Part shown: positions 8,028 through 16,900 of the stretch, piece after piece
Numbering within the stretch: position 1 is the stretch's first letter
Layout of the letters: each line of letters opens with the position of its first letter
Origin: Rhizobacter sp. Root1221
Lineage (GTDB): Bacteria > Pseudomonadota > Gammaproteobacteria > Burkholderiales > Burkholderiaceae_C
Assembly (NCBI RefSeq): GCF_001425785.1
Contig: NZ_LMDI01000025.1
Span: forward strand, 1-64,000
DNA: 64,000 nucleotides
Direction: 5' to 3'
Position numbers and translations under genes: made by a program
The notes under the pieces: generated by a model
Databases searched by the model: none
The model's input: the letters and a program-made list of their open reading frames with translations, nothing else
What the model was told of the DNA's origin: nothing

Positions 8028-10223
8028 ATGGGGTTGTCGATCCGCGCGGCCGCCGTGGCATGCGCCGTGTGGCTTGTTGCGCCTGCAATGGCCCAGGACG
8101 TCCGCCCCAAGGTCGGCCTCGTCTTGTCCGGCGGTGGCGCCCGGGGCGGGGCCCACATCGGTGTGCTCAAGGCGCTCGAGGAACTGCACGTGCCGGTCGA
8201 CGTGATCGTGGGCACCAGCGCGGGGTCCATCGTGGGTGCGGCGTATGCCACCGGCATGTCGCTCACCGAGATCGAGCGTGAGATGGGCGGGCTCAACACC
8301 GCGATGCTGTTCCGCGACATCGAACGCGCCGAGGTGCCCCTTCGCACCAAGATCCACGACAACATCAACTACATCGGCCCGGAGATGGGCATCCAGGCCC
8401 GCGGCATCGCGCTGCCCAAGGGGGCCGTGGCCGGGGTGTCGATGGAAGCCGTGCTGCGCCGCCTCACGCACCGCCAGCGTGTCGAGGACTTCGACCGCCT
8501 GCCCATCCCGTTCCGTGCGGTGGCCACCGACCTCACCACGTCGGAGATGGTGGTGCTGGGCCACGGCAACCTGGCCATCGCGGTCCGCGCCAGCATGGCC
8601 ATTCCCGCGGTGGTGGACCCGGTCGAGCTCGACGGCCGCTTGCTCGTGGACGGCGGCCCGAGCCGCAACCTCCCCGTGGACGTGGCCCGCGCGCTCGGGG
8701 CCGACGTGATCATCGCGGTCAACATCGGCACACCGCTGCTCAAGCGGGAGGAGATCCGTTCACTGCTCTCCGTGTCGGACCAGATGACACGCATCCTGAC
8801 GAACTCCAACGTTGCCGCGTCCATCCGGGAAATGCGCCCCGGCGACGTGTTGCTCACGCCCGACCTCGGCACCGTCACCACCGGCGACTTCGACCGGCTC
8901 GGCGAGGCCGCCCTGGCCGGCGAAAAGGCGGCGCGCGAGGCCGCGGGTGCCCTCTCGCGCTACGCCGTCGCCCCCGACCGCTATGCGGCATGGCGCGCCG
9001 GCACGGTGGTGGCCGAGGACACCTCGAGGCGGCCCATCGACGCCATCCGGGTCAAGGGCACCGAGCGGGTGAACCCCGAGGTGGTGATGGCGGCGATGAA
9101 GTCGAAGGTGGGCGAGCCGTTCGACACCGTGCGGGCCGATGGCGACATCAAGCGCATCTACGCGCGGGGCGACTTCGAACGGGTCGCGTACACCATCACC
9201 GAGGAGCCAACCGTGGGCCGCGTGATGACGGCCGAGGTGTCCGAGAAGTCCTGGGGCCCGAATTACCTGCGGTTCGGTCTCGGCCTGTCGACCGACCTCG
9301 AAGGCAGCGCCGTCTTCAACCTCGCCGCCACCCACCGGGCCACATGGCTCAACCAGCTCGGGGGCGAGTGGCGCAACGACGTGCAGATCGGCCACACCGA
9401 CAGCATCGCGTCCGAGTGGTACCAGCCGCTGACCCCGGCCCAGCGCCTCTTTGTCGCGGCGCGTGTCGAGGGGATGCGCGAACCGTTCGACGTGTACGAG
9501 GAAGGCGACCGCATCGCGCGGTTCCGGCGCGGCTACCTGGGCGCGGGCCTCGACGTCGGCACCCCCATCGGCCGGGGAGGCGAGCTGCGCGTGGGCCTCG
9601 TGCGGGGCCGCGTGCGCATGTTGACGGACACCAGCGCGGTGGCCGGCTCGCTGATCCAGCCGAATGCGCAGACCGGCGGTGTCCTGACCCGGCTGCGCTA
9701 CGACACCCTCGACAACCTGCGGTTCCCGACCCGCGGCTACGCCGGTGAGTTCCGGGTGTTCGCCTCGCGGCCCGAGCTGGGTGCCGACGACACGTACACG
9801 AAGCTGTCGGGCACGCTCAACGGGGCCCGTGCCTGGGGCCGCCATTCGATGCAGGCGGGCCTGCGCGGCGCGAAGTCGGTGTCCGACGGCGACCTGCCGG
9901 TGCATGAGCTGTACAGCCTTGGTGGATTCCTGCGCCTGTCCGGCTACAAGACCGGCGAGTTCCTGGGCCGCGAGCTGGCGTTCGGCCGGCTGATCTACAA
10001 CTACCGGCTCTCGGTCCCCGGCCTGCTCGATGGTGCGTTTTTCGGGGCGTCGGCGGAAGCCGGCCGCATCGGCGACCGGGTGTCGCGCAACAGTGGTGCG
10101 GTGACGCGCCAGGGCTACTCGCTGTACCTGTCGCTCGACACGCCGCTCGGCCCGGTCTACGCGGGCCTCGGCCATACCGGCGACGGCCGCCAATCGGTCT
10201 ACCTCTACCTGGGGCAGCCCTAG
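8028..10223 (+). CDS. Patatin-like phospholipase with POTRA and Omp85 barrel (type Vd autotransporter, PlpD-like)
   Basis: Outer-membrane lipase of 731 residues. A Sec signal (cleavage after AMA, about residue 22) is followed by a patatin domain with oxyanion loop GGGARG (35-40), nucleophile GTSAG (Ser64) and DGG (Asp208). One POTRA domain sits at about 335-405 and a BamA-type beta barrel runs to the C-terminus. This order matches PlpD/FplA proteins, which anchor or expose the lipase at the surface. The ATG with GGGAG eight bases upstream is chosen over longer in-frame extensions because it opens the signal peptide. The last residues are YLYLGQP rather than a terminal Phe. The stop overlaps that of the convergent cytochrome gene. 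Confidence 0.93.
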   Translation: MGLSIRAAAVACAVWLVAPAMAQDVRPKVGLVLSGGGARGGAHIGVLKALEELHVPVDVIVGTSAGSIVGAAYATGMSLTEIEREMGGLNTAMLFRDIERAEVPLRTKIHDNINYIGPEMGIQARGIALPKGAVAGVSMEAVLRRLTHRQRVEDFDRLPIPFRAVATDLTTSEMVVLGHGNLAIAVRASMAIPAVVDPVELDGRLLVDGGPSRNLPVDVARALGADVIIAVNIGTPLLKREEIRSLLSVSDQMTRILTNSNVAASIREMRPGDVLLTPDLGTVTTGDFDRLGEAALAGEKAAREAAGALSRYAVAPDRYAAWRAGTVVAEDTSRRPIDAIRVKGTERVNPEVVMAAMKSKVGEPFDTVRADGDIKRIYARGDFERVAYTITEEPTVGRVMTAEVSEKSWGPNYLRFGLGLSTDLEGSAVFNLAATHRATWLNQLGGEWRNDVQIGHTDSIASEWYQPLTPAQRLFVAARVEGMREPFDVYEEGDRIARFRRGYLGAGLDVGTPIGRGGELRVGLVRGRVRMLTDTSAVAGSLIQPNAQTGGVLTRLRYDTLDNLRFPTRGYAGEFRVFASRPELGADDTYTKLSGTLNGARAWGRHSMQAGLRGAKSVSDGDLPVHELYSLGGFLRLSGYKTGEFLGRELAFGRLIYNYRLSVPGLLDGAFFGASAEAGRIGDRVSRNSGAVTRQGYSLYLSLDTPLGPVYAGLGHTGDGRQSVYLYLGQP

Positions 10224-11491
10224 TCCTGCGTGCGGTACCGATGCACCTCGAGCGCCGACACCACGCTGCCCTGGTTGCCCCAGCTCTTGCGGAGGTGGGT
10301 CAGTACCGCGGCGACGTCTTCCTCGCTCAGCGTGGTGGCAAACGGCGGCATGCCGAACGGGCGCGGGTTGCCGGCGGTGGACGGGGCGAAGCCGCCCAGC
10401 AGCACCACGCGCACGAGGTTGGCGGGTGGGTCCATGGTGACGGCGCGGTTGCCCGCGAGTGCCGGGTAGGCCCCCGGCACGCCTTCACCCTTGTCACCAT
10501 GGCACTGCGCGCAGTGCTGGCCGTACAGGCGCGAGCCCAGGGTTTCGCCGCGCGGCGGTTGCGAGGCCGCGGGGTCGATCTCGCGTGCGGCCTGCTGCGG
10601 CAGCGCCTTCAGGTAGACGGCCATGGCCTGCAGGTCGGCCGCGTTCAGGTGCTGCGTGCTGCTCTGCACCACCTCGGCCATGGGGCCCAGCACCGACGCG
10701 TGGGTCGACACCCCGTCGCGCAGCAGCGCCACCACGTCGCGGGTGTCCCAGGTGGCCACGCCGGCTTCGTCGGGTGACGTGAGCGATGGGGCATACCAGT
10801 TCTGCATCGGGATCAGGCCGCCGCTCAGGTCGAGCACGCCGCTGGAGCCCCCCAGCAGGTTGCGCGCGGAGTGGCACGCGTTGCAGTGCCCGAGGCCCTG
10901 CACGAGGTAGGCGCCCCGGTTCCATTCGGCGCTCTGCGACGGGTTGGCCACGTCGCCCCCCGGCGAGAAGAACAGCGCCCGCCAGACGGCCAGCGCCACC
11001 TGCGTGTCGTACGGGAACCCCACCGTGTGCGCCGCGTTGGGCTGGCGCACCGGCGGCAGCGACCGCAGGTAGGCGTAGATGGCGTCCGAGTCCTCGCGGG
11101 TCACGTGCGTGTAGTTCGGGTACGGGAACGCCGGGAACAGCCGTCGGCCGTCCTTCGAGCGGCCATGGTGCAGCGCACGCCACAGGTGGGCGGACGACCA
11201 GGTGCCGATGCCGGTGGTGTCGTCGGGGGTCAGGTTCGATGTGTAGATGGCGCCGAACGGGGTGTCGATGGCCCGCCCGCCCGCATAGGGCACACCGCCC
11301 GGGGCGGTGTGGCAGCCCAGGCAGTTGCCCACGGTGGCGAGGTACAGGCCGCGCTTGACCTGCTCGGCCGTGCCGTCGGTGGGCACCGCGTCGGCGGGGA
11401 TGGCCTCGTTGCTGCGGAAGTCGAGCACCACCAGCGCGGCCACCGCCAGGAGGCCCAGCGCGGCCAGCACACGGCCCACGTGCCGCATCAT
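10220..11491 (-). CDS. Membrane-anchored three-heme cytochrome c (alcohol/gluconate dehydrogenase cytochrome-subunit type)
   Basis: The 423-residue product has an N-terminal anchor (about residues 7-25) and three c-heme sites: CLGCH (57-61), CNACH (203-207) and CAQCH (327-331), each in a class I cytochrome domain. This is the layout of the electron-transfer subunits of periplasmic gluconate, sorbitol, alcohol and molybdenum aldehyde dehydrogenases. No dehydrogenase gene is adjacent, so its partner is unknown; the iorAB-like pair 39 kb away is one option. The start overlaps the stop of the upstream cytochrome gene as ATGA, so the two are probably coupled. Confidence 0.92.
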   Translation of the reverse strand: MMRHVGRVLAALGLLAVAALVVLDFRSNEAIPADAVPTDGTAEQVKRGLYLATVGNCLGCHTAPGGVPYAGGRAIDTPFGAIYTSNLTPDDTTGIGTWSSAHLWRALHHGRSKDGRRLFPAFPYPNYTHVTREDSDAIYAYLRSLPPVRQPNAAHTVGFPYDTQVALAVWRALFFSPGGDVANPSQSAEWNRGAYLVQGLGHCNACHSARNLLGGSSGVLDLSGGLIPMQNWYAPSLTSPDEAGVATWDTRDVVALLRDGVSTHASVLGPMAEVVQSSTQHLNAADLQAMAVYLKALPQQAAREIDPAASQPPRGETLGSRLYGQHCAQCHGDKGEGVPGAYPALAGNRAVTMDPPANLVRVVLLGGFAPSTAGNPRPFGMPPFATTLSEEDVAAVLTHLRKSWGNQGSVVSALEVHRYRTQD

Positions 11492-12216
11492 CGCGTCACT
11501 CCTTCGGTGACCCCGCCGCACGGCATCGGCAACGGGCCGGGAAGCGCGCTGGCGGCCTTCGCGGGCACCGGCACCGGTTGCGCGGCGAGCCACGTGGACA
11601 CGGCGTTGATGTCGGCGAGGTCGAGCCGCACGGCCACCTCGCGCATGCAATCGGGCTGGTGCGCGCGGCGCTTGCCGGTGCGCCAGGCGCCAAACTGGCC
11701 GTTGAGGTAGTCACGCGGCAGGCCCAGCAGCCCCGGGATGGCGGGAGCCACGCCGGTCATCTGCGTGCCGTGGCAGCTGACACAGGCGGGCACACCACGG
11801 GCCGGGTCGCCCTTGTGCACGAGCACCTCGCCCCGCGCGGCCAGGTCGGGCGGTGGGTTGGCGGACGGGGCGGGGTAGGGCAGTTCGAGCGCCGAGAAGT
11901 GGTTGGCCATCTCGAGCAGGTAGGCGTCGGTGAGCGGCGCCACGAGGTGGGTCATCAGGGGGTACTGGCGGCGCCCGTCGCGGAAGTTCAGCAGCTGGTT
12001 GTAGAGGTAGCCGGCCGGCTTGCCGGCAATGCGCGGGTAGAAACCGTCGGGGCCTGCGCGGCCTTGCGCGCCGTGGCAACCGGAGCACGCCATCACCCGC
12101 TGGGCGATGGAATCCTCGAACTTGGGCGCGGCGGCGGCTCCGGGGGCGGCAAGCCCCCCGAGCGCCAGGGCGGACAGCAGCGGCAACAGTGGCGACAGCG
12201 GCGGGCGGAGCGGCAT
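11488..12216 (-). CDS. Diheme cytochrome c, cytochrome c4-like
   Basis: Periplasmic 242-residue protein with a Sec signal (cleavage about residue 30, after AAAA) and two CXXCH sites, CSGCH near residue 44 and CVSCH in the second half. Each sits in a short cytochrome domain with FYPRIAGKPAGYLYNQL and similar c4-type sequence. It probably shuttles electrons to a terminal oxidase together with the coupled three-heme cytochrome. The start chosen is the ATG that opens the signal peptide; the frame is open further upstream without a clear ribosome site. Confidence 0.9.
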   Translation of the reverse strand: MPLRPPLSPLLPLLSALALGGLAAPGAAAAPKFEDSIAQRVMACSGCHGAQGRAGPDGFYPRIAGKPAGYLYNQLLNFRDGRRQYPLMTHLVAPLTDAYLLEMANHFSALELPYPAPSANPPPDLAARGEVLVHKGDPARGVPACVSCHGTQMTGVAPAIPGLLGLPRDYLNGQFGAWRTGKRRAHQPDCMREVAVRLDLADINAVSTWLAAQPVPVPAKAASALPGPLPMPCGGVTEGVTR

Positions 12217-12253
12217 CCGCACAGCGTAGCAGTTGTGGGCGCCGCGTGGGTCC

Positions 12254-14689
12254 TCAGTGCAACGTGATGGACCGTGCGCCGCCGATGCCGCTGGGCAGGG
12301 CCGGTTGCGCATGCCGGGCCGTCCAGAGCATGGACCAACGCAGGAACTCGTCGGCCGGCAGCGGGCGGCTCATGTGGAAACCCTGGGCCTCGTCGCACCG
12401 CAGCGCCCGCAGCAGCTCCCACGACTGCGCGTTTTCCACGCCCTCGGCCACCACGGACAGGCCGAGCCCGTGGGCGAGGTCGATGGTGGACCGCACGATG
12501 CGGGCATCGTCGAGGTCGCGTTCCATGCTGAGCACGAACGACTTGTCGATCTTCAGTTCGTCGACCGGCAGCCGCTTCAGGTACGCGAGCGACGAATACC
12601 CGGTGCCGAAGTCGTCGATCGACAGGCGGAACCCGAGCGCGTGGAGGCGTTCGAGCGTGCCGAGCGCGCGTTCGGGGTCGTCCATGATCGCGCTTTCGGT
12701 GATCTCGAGGCAGAAGGCTTCGGCCGGCACCTGGTGGCGCATCAGCAGCGCATCGAACTTCTGCGGCAGCTCCTGGTCGAGCAGGTCGCGCGTGGACAGG
12801 TTCACCGACAAGGTCAGTTGCAGTCCGCTTTCCTGCAGGACCTTCCACTGGCGCGCCGCCTCCTCGAAGATCCACATCGTCAGCACCCGCACGAACCCGG
12901 TCTGTTCCGCGAACGGGATGAACTCCATCGGCGGCAAGAGGCCACGCTGCGGGTGTTGCCAGCGCATCAGCGCTTCGGCACCCACGACGCGGGCGGTCTC
13001 GAGGCCGAGCTTGGGCTGCAGGTACAGGCGCAGTTCACCGTGGTCCACGGCGTGGCGCAGCTCGGTCAGCAGCGACAGCGTCTGGCTGCTGGCCGCGTCG
13101 AGCTTCGCGTCGTAGACGTTCGGGCCGTCGTGGCGGCGCTTGCTGGTGTACATCGCCACCTCGGCGCGGCTCAACAGCGTGTCGGTGTCGTCGGCATGGT
13201 GGGGCCACAGCGCGATGCCGATGCTGGCGTTGATGTCGACGGCCTGGTCCGACAGCATCAGGCTGCGGTCGAACGCGTGGTTGATGCGCTGCGCCACGGC
13301 CTTCGCGAGGGCCTCGTCGCTGGCGGGGTCGAGGTCGGCCAGCAGCACGGCGAACTCGTCGCCGTCGAGGCGCGCCACGAGGTCGCCGCCGCGCACGGCC
13401 TGCTGGCTGAGGCGGTCGGCGACGGCCTTGAGCATCAGGTCACCCACTTCGTAGCCGAGCACGTCGTTGACGTGCTTGAACCGGTCGAGGTCCAGCATCA
13501 CCACGGCCACCGAGCGGTTCACGAGACGCGCCGCCTCGGTGGCCGCCGTCACGGCGTTGCGGAACTGCACGCGGTTGGGCAGGCCGGTCAGCGTGTCCCA
13601 GTAGGCGAGCTTGAGGATCTCCTGCTGCTGGTCGGCGATGCTGATGCGCATGCGCTCGAACGACTGCGCCAGTTCACCGATCTCGTCGGCCCGGTGCTGG
13701 CCGCTGAGCGGGGTGGTGTAGTCGCCGGCGCCCAACCGCTCGGCGGCCGCGGCCAACCGCCGGATGGGGTTCGTCACGCGCCGGGCGGTCAGCACGCTGC
13801 TGACACCGAACACCACGACCCCGAGCAGTGTCAGCGCGGCCAGGCCCAGCTGCAGCTGGCGGTACGGGGCCACGGCCTCGTCCACCGATCGCATCAGCAA
13901 GGCCGAGACCTCGTTCGCATGTTCCACGGCGAGTGGCACGCGGCGGGTGCTGTACTCGCCGTCGGCGAGTTCCAGCGAGGCGGGGGTATCCCGGCTCTCC
14001 AGCAATGGCAGGGACGAGGCGGGCAGCGTCGAAACGGCGGTGACCCAGCGGGCGGCGGCCCCGTCGCGCACCTGAAGGCTCACGTGCAGCGACGACAGGT
14101 CGCGCATGTCGTCGACCAGCGGGCGGTCGATCGGGAACCCCATCAGCACCCAGCCCACCACCACCGGCGCACGCATCGGCACGAGCACCAGCTGGAACGG
14201 GCGCCGGCCCAGCATGACGATCTCGCTGGCCGTCTTGGCGGACGAGGCCCGGTCGGCAAGCCGGTAGAACGCGGGCTGGAGTTCCTCCAGGCCCGGCTGG
14301 GCCGCGGCACGCAGCGCGAAGCGGGTGTCGAGCAGCGCCGAGACGGTGGCACCGATGCGGTCGCCATGGTTCGCCAGCACCGACGCGATGGTTTCGGTGT
14401 CGTTGCCGTCGAGGGCCGATCGGAAGCCGTAGTCAGCCGCCAGGAGGCTCGCGCCCTGGGTCAGCTTCTGCGCGTTCTGTTCGAGGAGCCGCTGCAGCAG
14501 GTGGTCGCCGGACTCCAGCGACTCGGCGATCGAGGCGCGGGCGTTGCGGTCGATCGTCGCGCGGATCGCGAAGAAACTCAACGCCTGCACCCCAAGCAGC
14601 AGCCCGAGGAAGAGCAGCACGATGCGCACGCCGAGCGAGCGGCGTGACCAGCACTTCAGCAGGGCGAGGGCGGTGGTGAGCCGGTTCAT
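12254..14689 (-). CDS. Membrane GGDEF-EAL cyclic-di-GMP protein with HAMP
   Basis: 811 residues: TM at 18-42, periplasmic sensor at about 45-280, TM at 284-304, HAMP at about 305-358, GGDEF at about 362-520, EAL at about 545-800. The GGDEF signature is DGDEF (442-446), a first-position variant, so cyclase activity is uncertain. The EAL domain has EAL (572-574), VNLSTRD, LEITESA, IDDFGTGYSS and VAEGVEN, all as in active phosphodiesterases. I infer mainly c-di-GMP breakdown set by a periplasmic signal. The ATG overlaps the stop of a 39-codon secreted-peptide ORF (ATGA). Confidence 0.93.
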   Translation of the reverse strand: MNRLTTALALLKCWSRRSLGVRIVLLFLGLLLGVQALSFFAIRATIDRNARASIAESLESGDHLLQRLLEQNAQKLTQGASLLAADYGFRSALDGNDTETIASVLANHGDRIGATVSALLDTRFALRAAAQPGLEELQPAFYRLADRASSAKTASEIVMLGRRPFQLVLVPMRAPVVVGWVLMGFPIDRPLVDDMRDLSSLHVSLQVRDGAAARWVTAVSTLPASSLPLLESRDTPASLELADGEYSTRRVPLAVEHANEVSALLMRSVDEAVAPYRQLQLGLAALTLLGVVVFGVSSVLTARRVTNPIRRLAAAAERLGAGDYTTPLSGQHRADEIGELAQSFERMRISIADQQQEILKLAYWDTLTGLPNRVQFRNAVTAATEAARLVNRSVAVVMLDLDRFKHVNDVLGYEVGDLMLKAVADRLSQQAVRGGDLVARLDGDEFAVLLADLDPASDEALAKAVAQRINHAFDRSLMLSDQAVDINASIGIALWPHHADDTDTLLSRAEVAMYTSKRRHDGPNVYDAKLDAASSQTLSLLTELRHAVDHGELRLYLQPKLGLETARVVGAEALMRWQHPQRGLLPPMEFIPFAEQTGFVRVLTMWIFEEAARQWKVLQESGLQLTLSVNLSTRDLLDQELPQKFDALLMRHQVPAEAFCLEITESAIMDDPERALGTLERLHALGFRLSIDDFGTGYSSLAYLKRLPVDELKIDKSFVLSMERDLDDARIVRSTIDLAHGLGLSVVAEGVENAQSWELLRALRCDEAQGFHMSRPLPADEFLRWSMLWTARHAQPALPSGIGGARSITLH

Positions 14690-14805
14690 GGTGCGGCCGT
14701 GGCAGCGATGCGCACGGAATCCGGCAGGTCGGCAGCCCACGCGGCGCCCGGCACCAGCAGGGCCAGGCACATCAAGCGGCATGAATTGGAAGGAGTCGCA
14801 ACCAT
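14686..14805 (-). CDS. Short secreted peptide or N-terminal remnant coupled to the GGDEF-EAL gene
   Basis: A 39-residue ORF whose TGA lies inside the ATGA that starts the GGDEF-EAL gene. Residues 1-24 read as a Sec signal: a short polar start, the hydrophobic core LMCLALLVPGA and the cleavage site AWA. The mature part is only ADLPDSVRIAATAAP. That stretch looks like the first strand of a periplasmic binding protein, so this may be the stub of a lost sensor partner or a genuine micropeptide. An internal ATG at 14772 would give a 28-residue version. No strong ribosome site precedes either start. Confidence 0.5.
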   Translation of the reverse strand: MVATPSNSCRLMCLALLVPGAAWAADLPDSVRIAATAAP

Positions 14806-14912
14806 CGGAAGAACCCGGGAACGAGGCGCGTGGGCGCCGGGCACAGGCTCGTGGCCCGCTCAGCAGGGTATCGGCCCGGGAACGGCGGGGCTTGAACGAT
14901 GCCGCACGGTCG

Positions 14913-14928
14913 TGTGACGGACATCACG
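14913..14928. promoter_or_regulatory. CRP/FNR-like palindrome
   Basis: TGTGA-N6-TCACG differs from the CRP consensus TGTGA-N6-TCACA at one base. It lies about 76-91 bases before the CAP lipoprotein start, in the 14806-15003 gap it shares with the divergent GGDEF-EAL unit. I saw no other clear site in that gap. A role is inferred from sequence only. Confidence 0.3.
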
Positions 14929-15003
14929 GTTGCCGCCACACCCGCTCACGCCATGTGACATCCCGAAACCCCTTTGGACGCCGTGCGCCTGTAGCCTGAC
15001 CGG

Positions 15004-15654
15004 ATGCAATACCCGATCGCCCCCCGCCGCCTCGCGGCCCTCCTCGCCGTCTGTGCCACCCTTGCCGCCTGTGGCGGCGGTGGCGACGACACCCCCGACA
15101 ACGACGTGGCCAGCGCCGCGGCCACCCCGGCCGCGGCCGACAACCCCGACACCGGCACCGGCACTGCCACCGAGGCGCCCACCAACGAGGTGCTCGCCGT
15201 CACCTCGGCTTACACCGGCAACTGCAGCGTCACCAACTTCGTGCCCGACACGCTGGCGCTGGTCAACGCGTTCCGGGCGCAGGCCCGCACCTGCGGCACC
15301 ACCACCTACCCGGCCGCGCCGGCGCTCGTGTGGAACGACAAGCTCGCGCAGGCGGCCTATGGCCATTCGCTCGACATGGCCACGAACAACTACTTCTCGC
15401 ACACGAGCAAGGACGGCCGCACGTTCGCCCAGCGCATCACCAACGCCGGCTACACCTGGAGTGCCGCGGGCGAAAACATCGCGGCGGGCCCCACCACGAT
15501 GGCCTCGGTGATGTCCGGCTGGCAGAAAAGCGCCGGGCACTGCGCGAACCTGATGAACAAGTCGTACACGCACATCGGGCTGAGCTGCTCGAAGGGCTCG
15601 GCGACGGCCACGTACCGCACGTACTGGACGATGGACCTGGCGAAACCCCGCTGA
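15004..15654 (+). CDS. CAP/SCP-superfamily lipoprotein
   Basis: 216 residues: lipoprotein signal with lipobox LAAC (Cys23), a low-complexity Gly/Asp/Thr/Ala spacer to about residue 65, then a CAP domain. The domain contains LVNAFRAQ, LAQAAYGHSLDMATNNYFSH, FAQRITNAGYTWSAAGENIA and a C-terminal YWTMDLA, the usual CAP landmarks. Bacterial CAP proteins are extracytoplasmic and mostly of unknown activity. Two Cys pairs in the domain may form disulfides. It is a single gene that converges on mnmA. Confidence 0.9.
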   Translation: MQYPIAPRRLAALLAVCATLAACGGGGDDTPDNDVASAAATPAAADNPDTGTGTATEAPTNEVLAVTSAYTGNCSVTNFVPDTLALVNAFRAQARTCGTTTYPAAPALVWNDKLAQAAYGHSLDMATNNYFSHTSKDGRTFAQRITNAGYTWSAAGENIAAGPTTMASVMSGWQKSAGHCANLMNKSYTHIGLSCSKGSATATYRTYWTMDLAKPR

Positions 15655-15659
15655 AAACG

Positions 15660-15682
15660 GTCATCCCGGCGCAGGCCGGGAT
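15660..15682. repeat. GTCATCCCGGCG-type palindromic repeat, copy 1
   Basis: GTC followed by arms ATCCCGGC and GCCGGGAT around GCAG. It lies just after the CAP gene in its convergent gap with mnmA. The same core recurs at 63178 and, inverted, at 63339, each time downstream of converging genes. It could also end transcription. Confidence 0.6.
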
Positions 15683-15768
15683 CTCGACCGGTGGCCGGGA
15701 ACAGCCGTGGTTCAGCGAGATGCCGGAGATCCCGGCCCCCGCCGCGACGACCAGCCGTGAAGCGCAGC

Positions 15769-16857
15769 CTACGTCGCCGGAGCGCTCGCGATCACCCCAC
15801 CCCCCAGGCACACCTCGCCGTCGTACACCACGGCGGATTGCCCGGGCGTGACCGCCCACTGGGCCTCGTCGAACTGCAGCGCGAACGATGCGCCGTCGGG
15901 TTCGGTCAGCGCACACGCCGAATCGGCCTGGCGGTACCGCGTCTTCGCGGCCAGCGTGGCGCTGCGCGGCGCGTGGCCGGCCACCCAGCTCGTGTCGTCG
16001 GCCGACAGCCGGTGTGACAGCAGCCACGGGTGGTCGTGCCCTTGCACCGCGTACAGCGTGTTGGCGGCCATGTCCTTGCGGGCCACGAACCACGGCGCGG
16101 CCTCGCGTTCCTTCAGGCCGCCGATGCCGATGCCCTTGCGCTGGCCCAGCGTGTAGAAGCTCAGGCCCACGTGTTCGCCGATGGTGCGGCCGTGGTCGTC
16201 CTTGATGGGCCCGGGCTGGTTCGCGAGGTAGCGGTTCAGGAACTCGCGGAAGGGCCGCTCACCGATGAAGCAGATGCCGGTGGAATCCTTCTTCTTGGCA
16301 TTGGGCAGGCCGATCTCGGCGGCGATGCGCCGCACCTCGGTCTTTGGCAGTTCGCCCACCGGGAACAGCGTCTTCGACAGCTGGGCCTGGTTCAGGCGGT
16401 GCAGGAAGTAGCTCTGGTCCTTCAGCGGGTCGAGGCCCTTGAGCAGCTGGAACTGCCCGTCCACCTCGCGCACGCGGGCGTAGTGCCCGGTGGCGATCTT
16501 GCCGGCACCGAGGCGCATCGCGTGGTCGAGGAAGGCCTTGAACTTGATCTCGGCGTTGCACAACACGTCGGGGTTCGGCGTGCGGCCGGCCTGGTACTCG
16601 CGCAGGAAGTCGGCGAACACCCGGTCCTTGTAGTCGGCGGCGAAGTTGACGTGTTCGATCTCGATGCCCAGCACATCGGCGACGCTCGCGGCGTCGAGGA
16701 AATCCTGGCGCGACGAGCAGTACTCGCTGTCGTCGTCGTCCTCCCAGTTTTTCATGAAGATGCCGACGACCTCGTGGCCCTGCTCTTTCAGCAGGTGCGC
16801 ACTGACGGCCGAATCCACGCCCCCGCTCAATCCCACGACCACACGTTGTTTTGCCAT
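15769..16857 (-). CDS. mnmA: tRNA-specific 2-thiouridylase MnmA
   Basis: Adds sulfur to U34 of tRNA-Lys, -Glu and -Gln, using ATP and sulfur passed by the IscS/Tus relay. The 362-residue product is close to the family length (E. coli 368). The PP-loop is [12 protein letters not shown] at the N-terminus. The two catalytic cysteines are visible in [11 protein letters not shown] and [11 protein letters not shown]. The gene is preceded on the same strand by a Nudix gene, the same order as nudJ-mnmA in E. coli, with a 43-base gap. Confidence 0.97.
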   Translation of the reverse strand: MAKQRVVVGLSGGVDSAVSAHLLKEQGHEVVGIFMKNWEDDDDSEYCSSRQDFLDAASVADVLGIEIEHVNFAADYKDRVFADFLREYQAGRTPNPDVLCNAEIKFKAFLDHAMRLGAGKIATGHYARVREVDGQFQLLKGLDPLKDQSYFLHRLNQAQLSKTLFPVGELPKTEVRRIAAEIGLPNAKKKDSTGICFIGERPFREFLNRYLANQPGPIKDDHGRTIGEHVGLSFYTLGQRKGIGIGGLKEREAAPWFVARKDMAANTLYAVQGHDHPWLLSHRLSADDTSWVAGHAPRSATLAAKTRYRQADSACALTEPDGASFALQFDEAQWAVTPGQSAVVYDGEVCLGGGVIASAPAT

Positions 16858-16900
16858 GCCGCGATTTTAGGCAACCCGGCCCGGGCCCGCGGGCGAGGGG

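Noticed and set aside
12233-14647. Plus-strand frame of about 800 codons opposite the GGDEF-EAL gene
   Set aside because: Low-complexity antisense translation; the minus strand has every GGDEF-EAL motif.
15490-16093. Minus-strand frame across the CAP/mnmA gap
   Set aside because: Arg-rich shadow spanning two real genes and the repeat; no start or domain.
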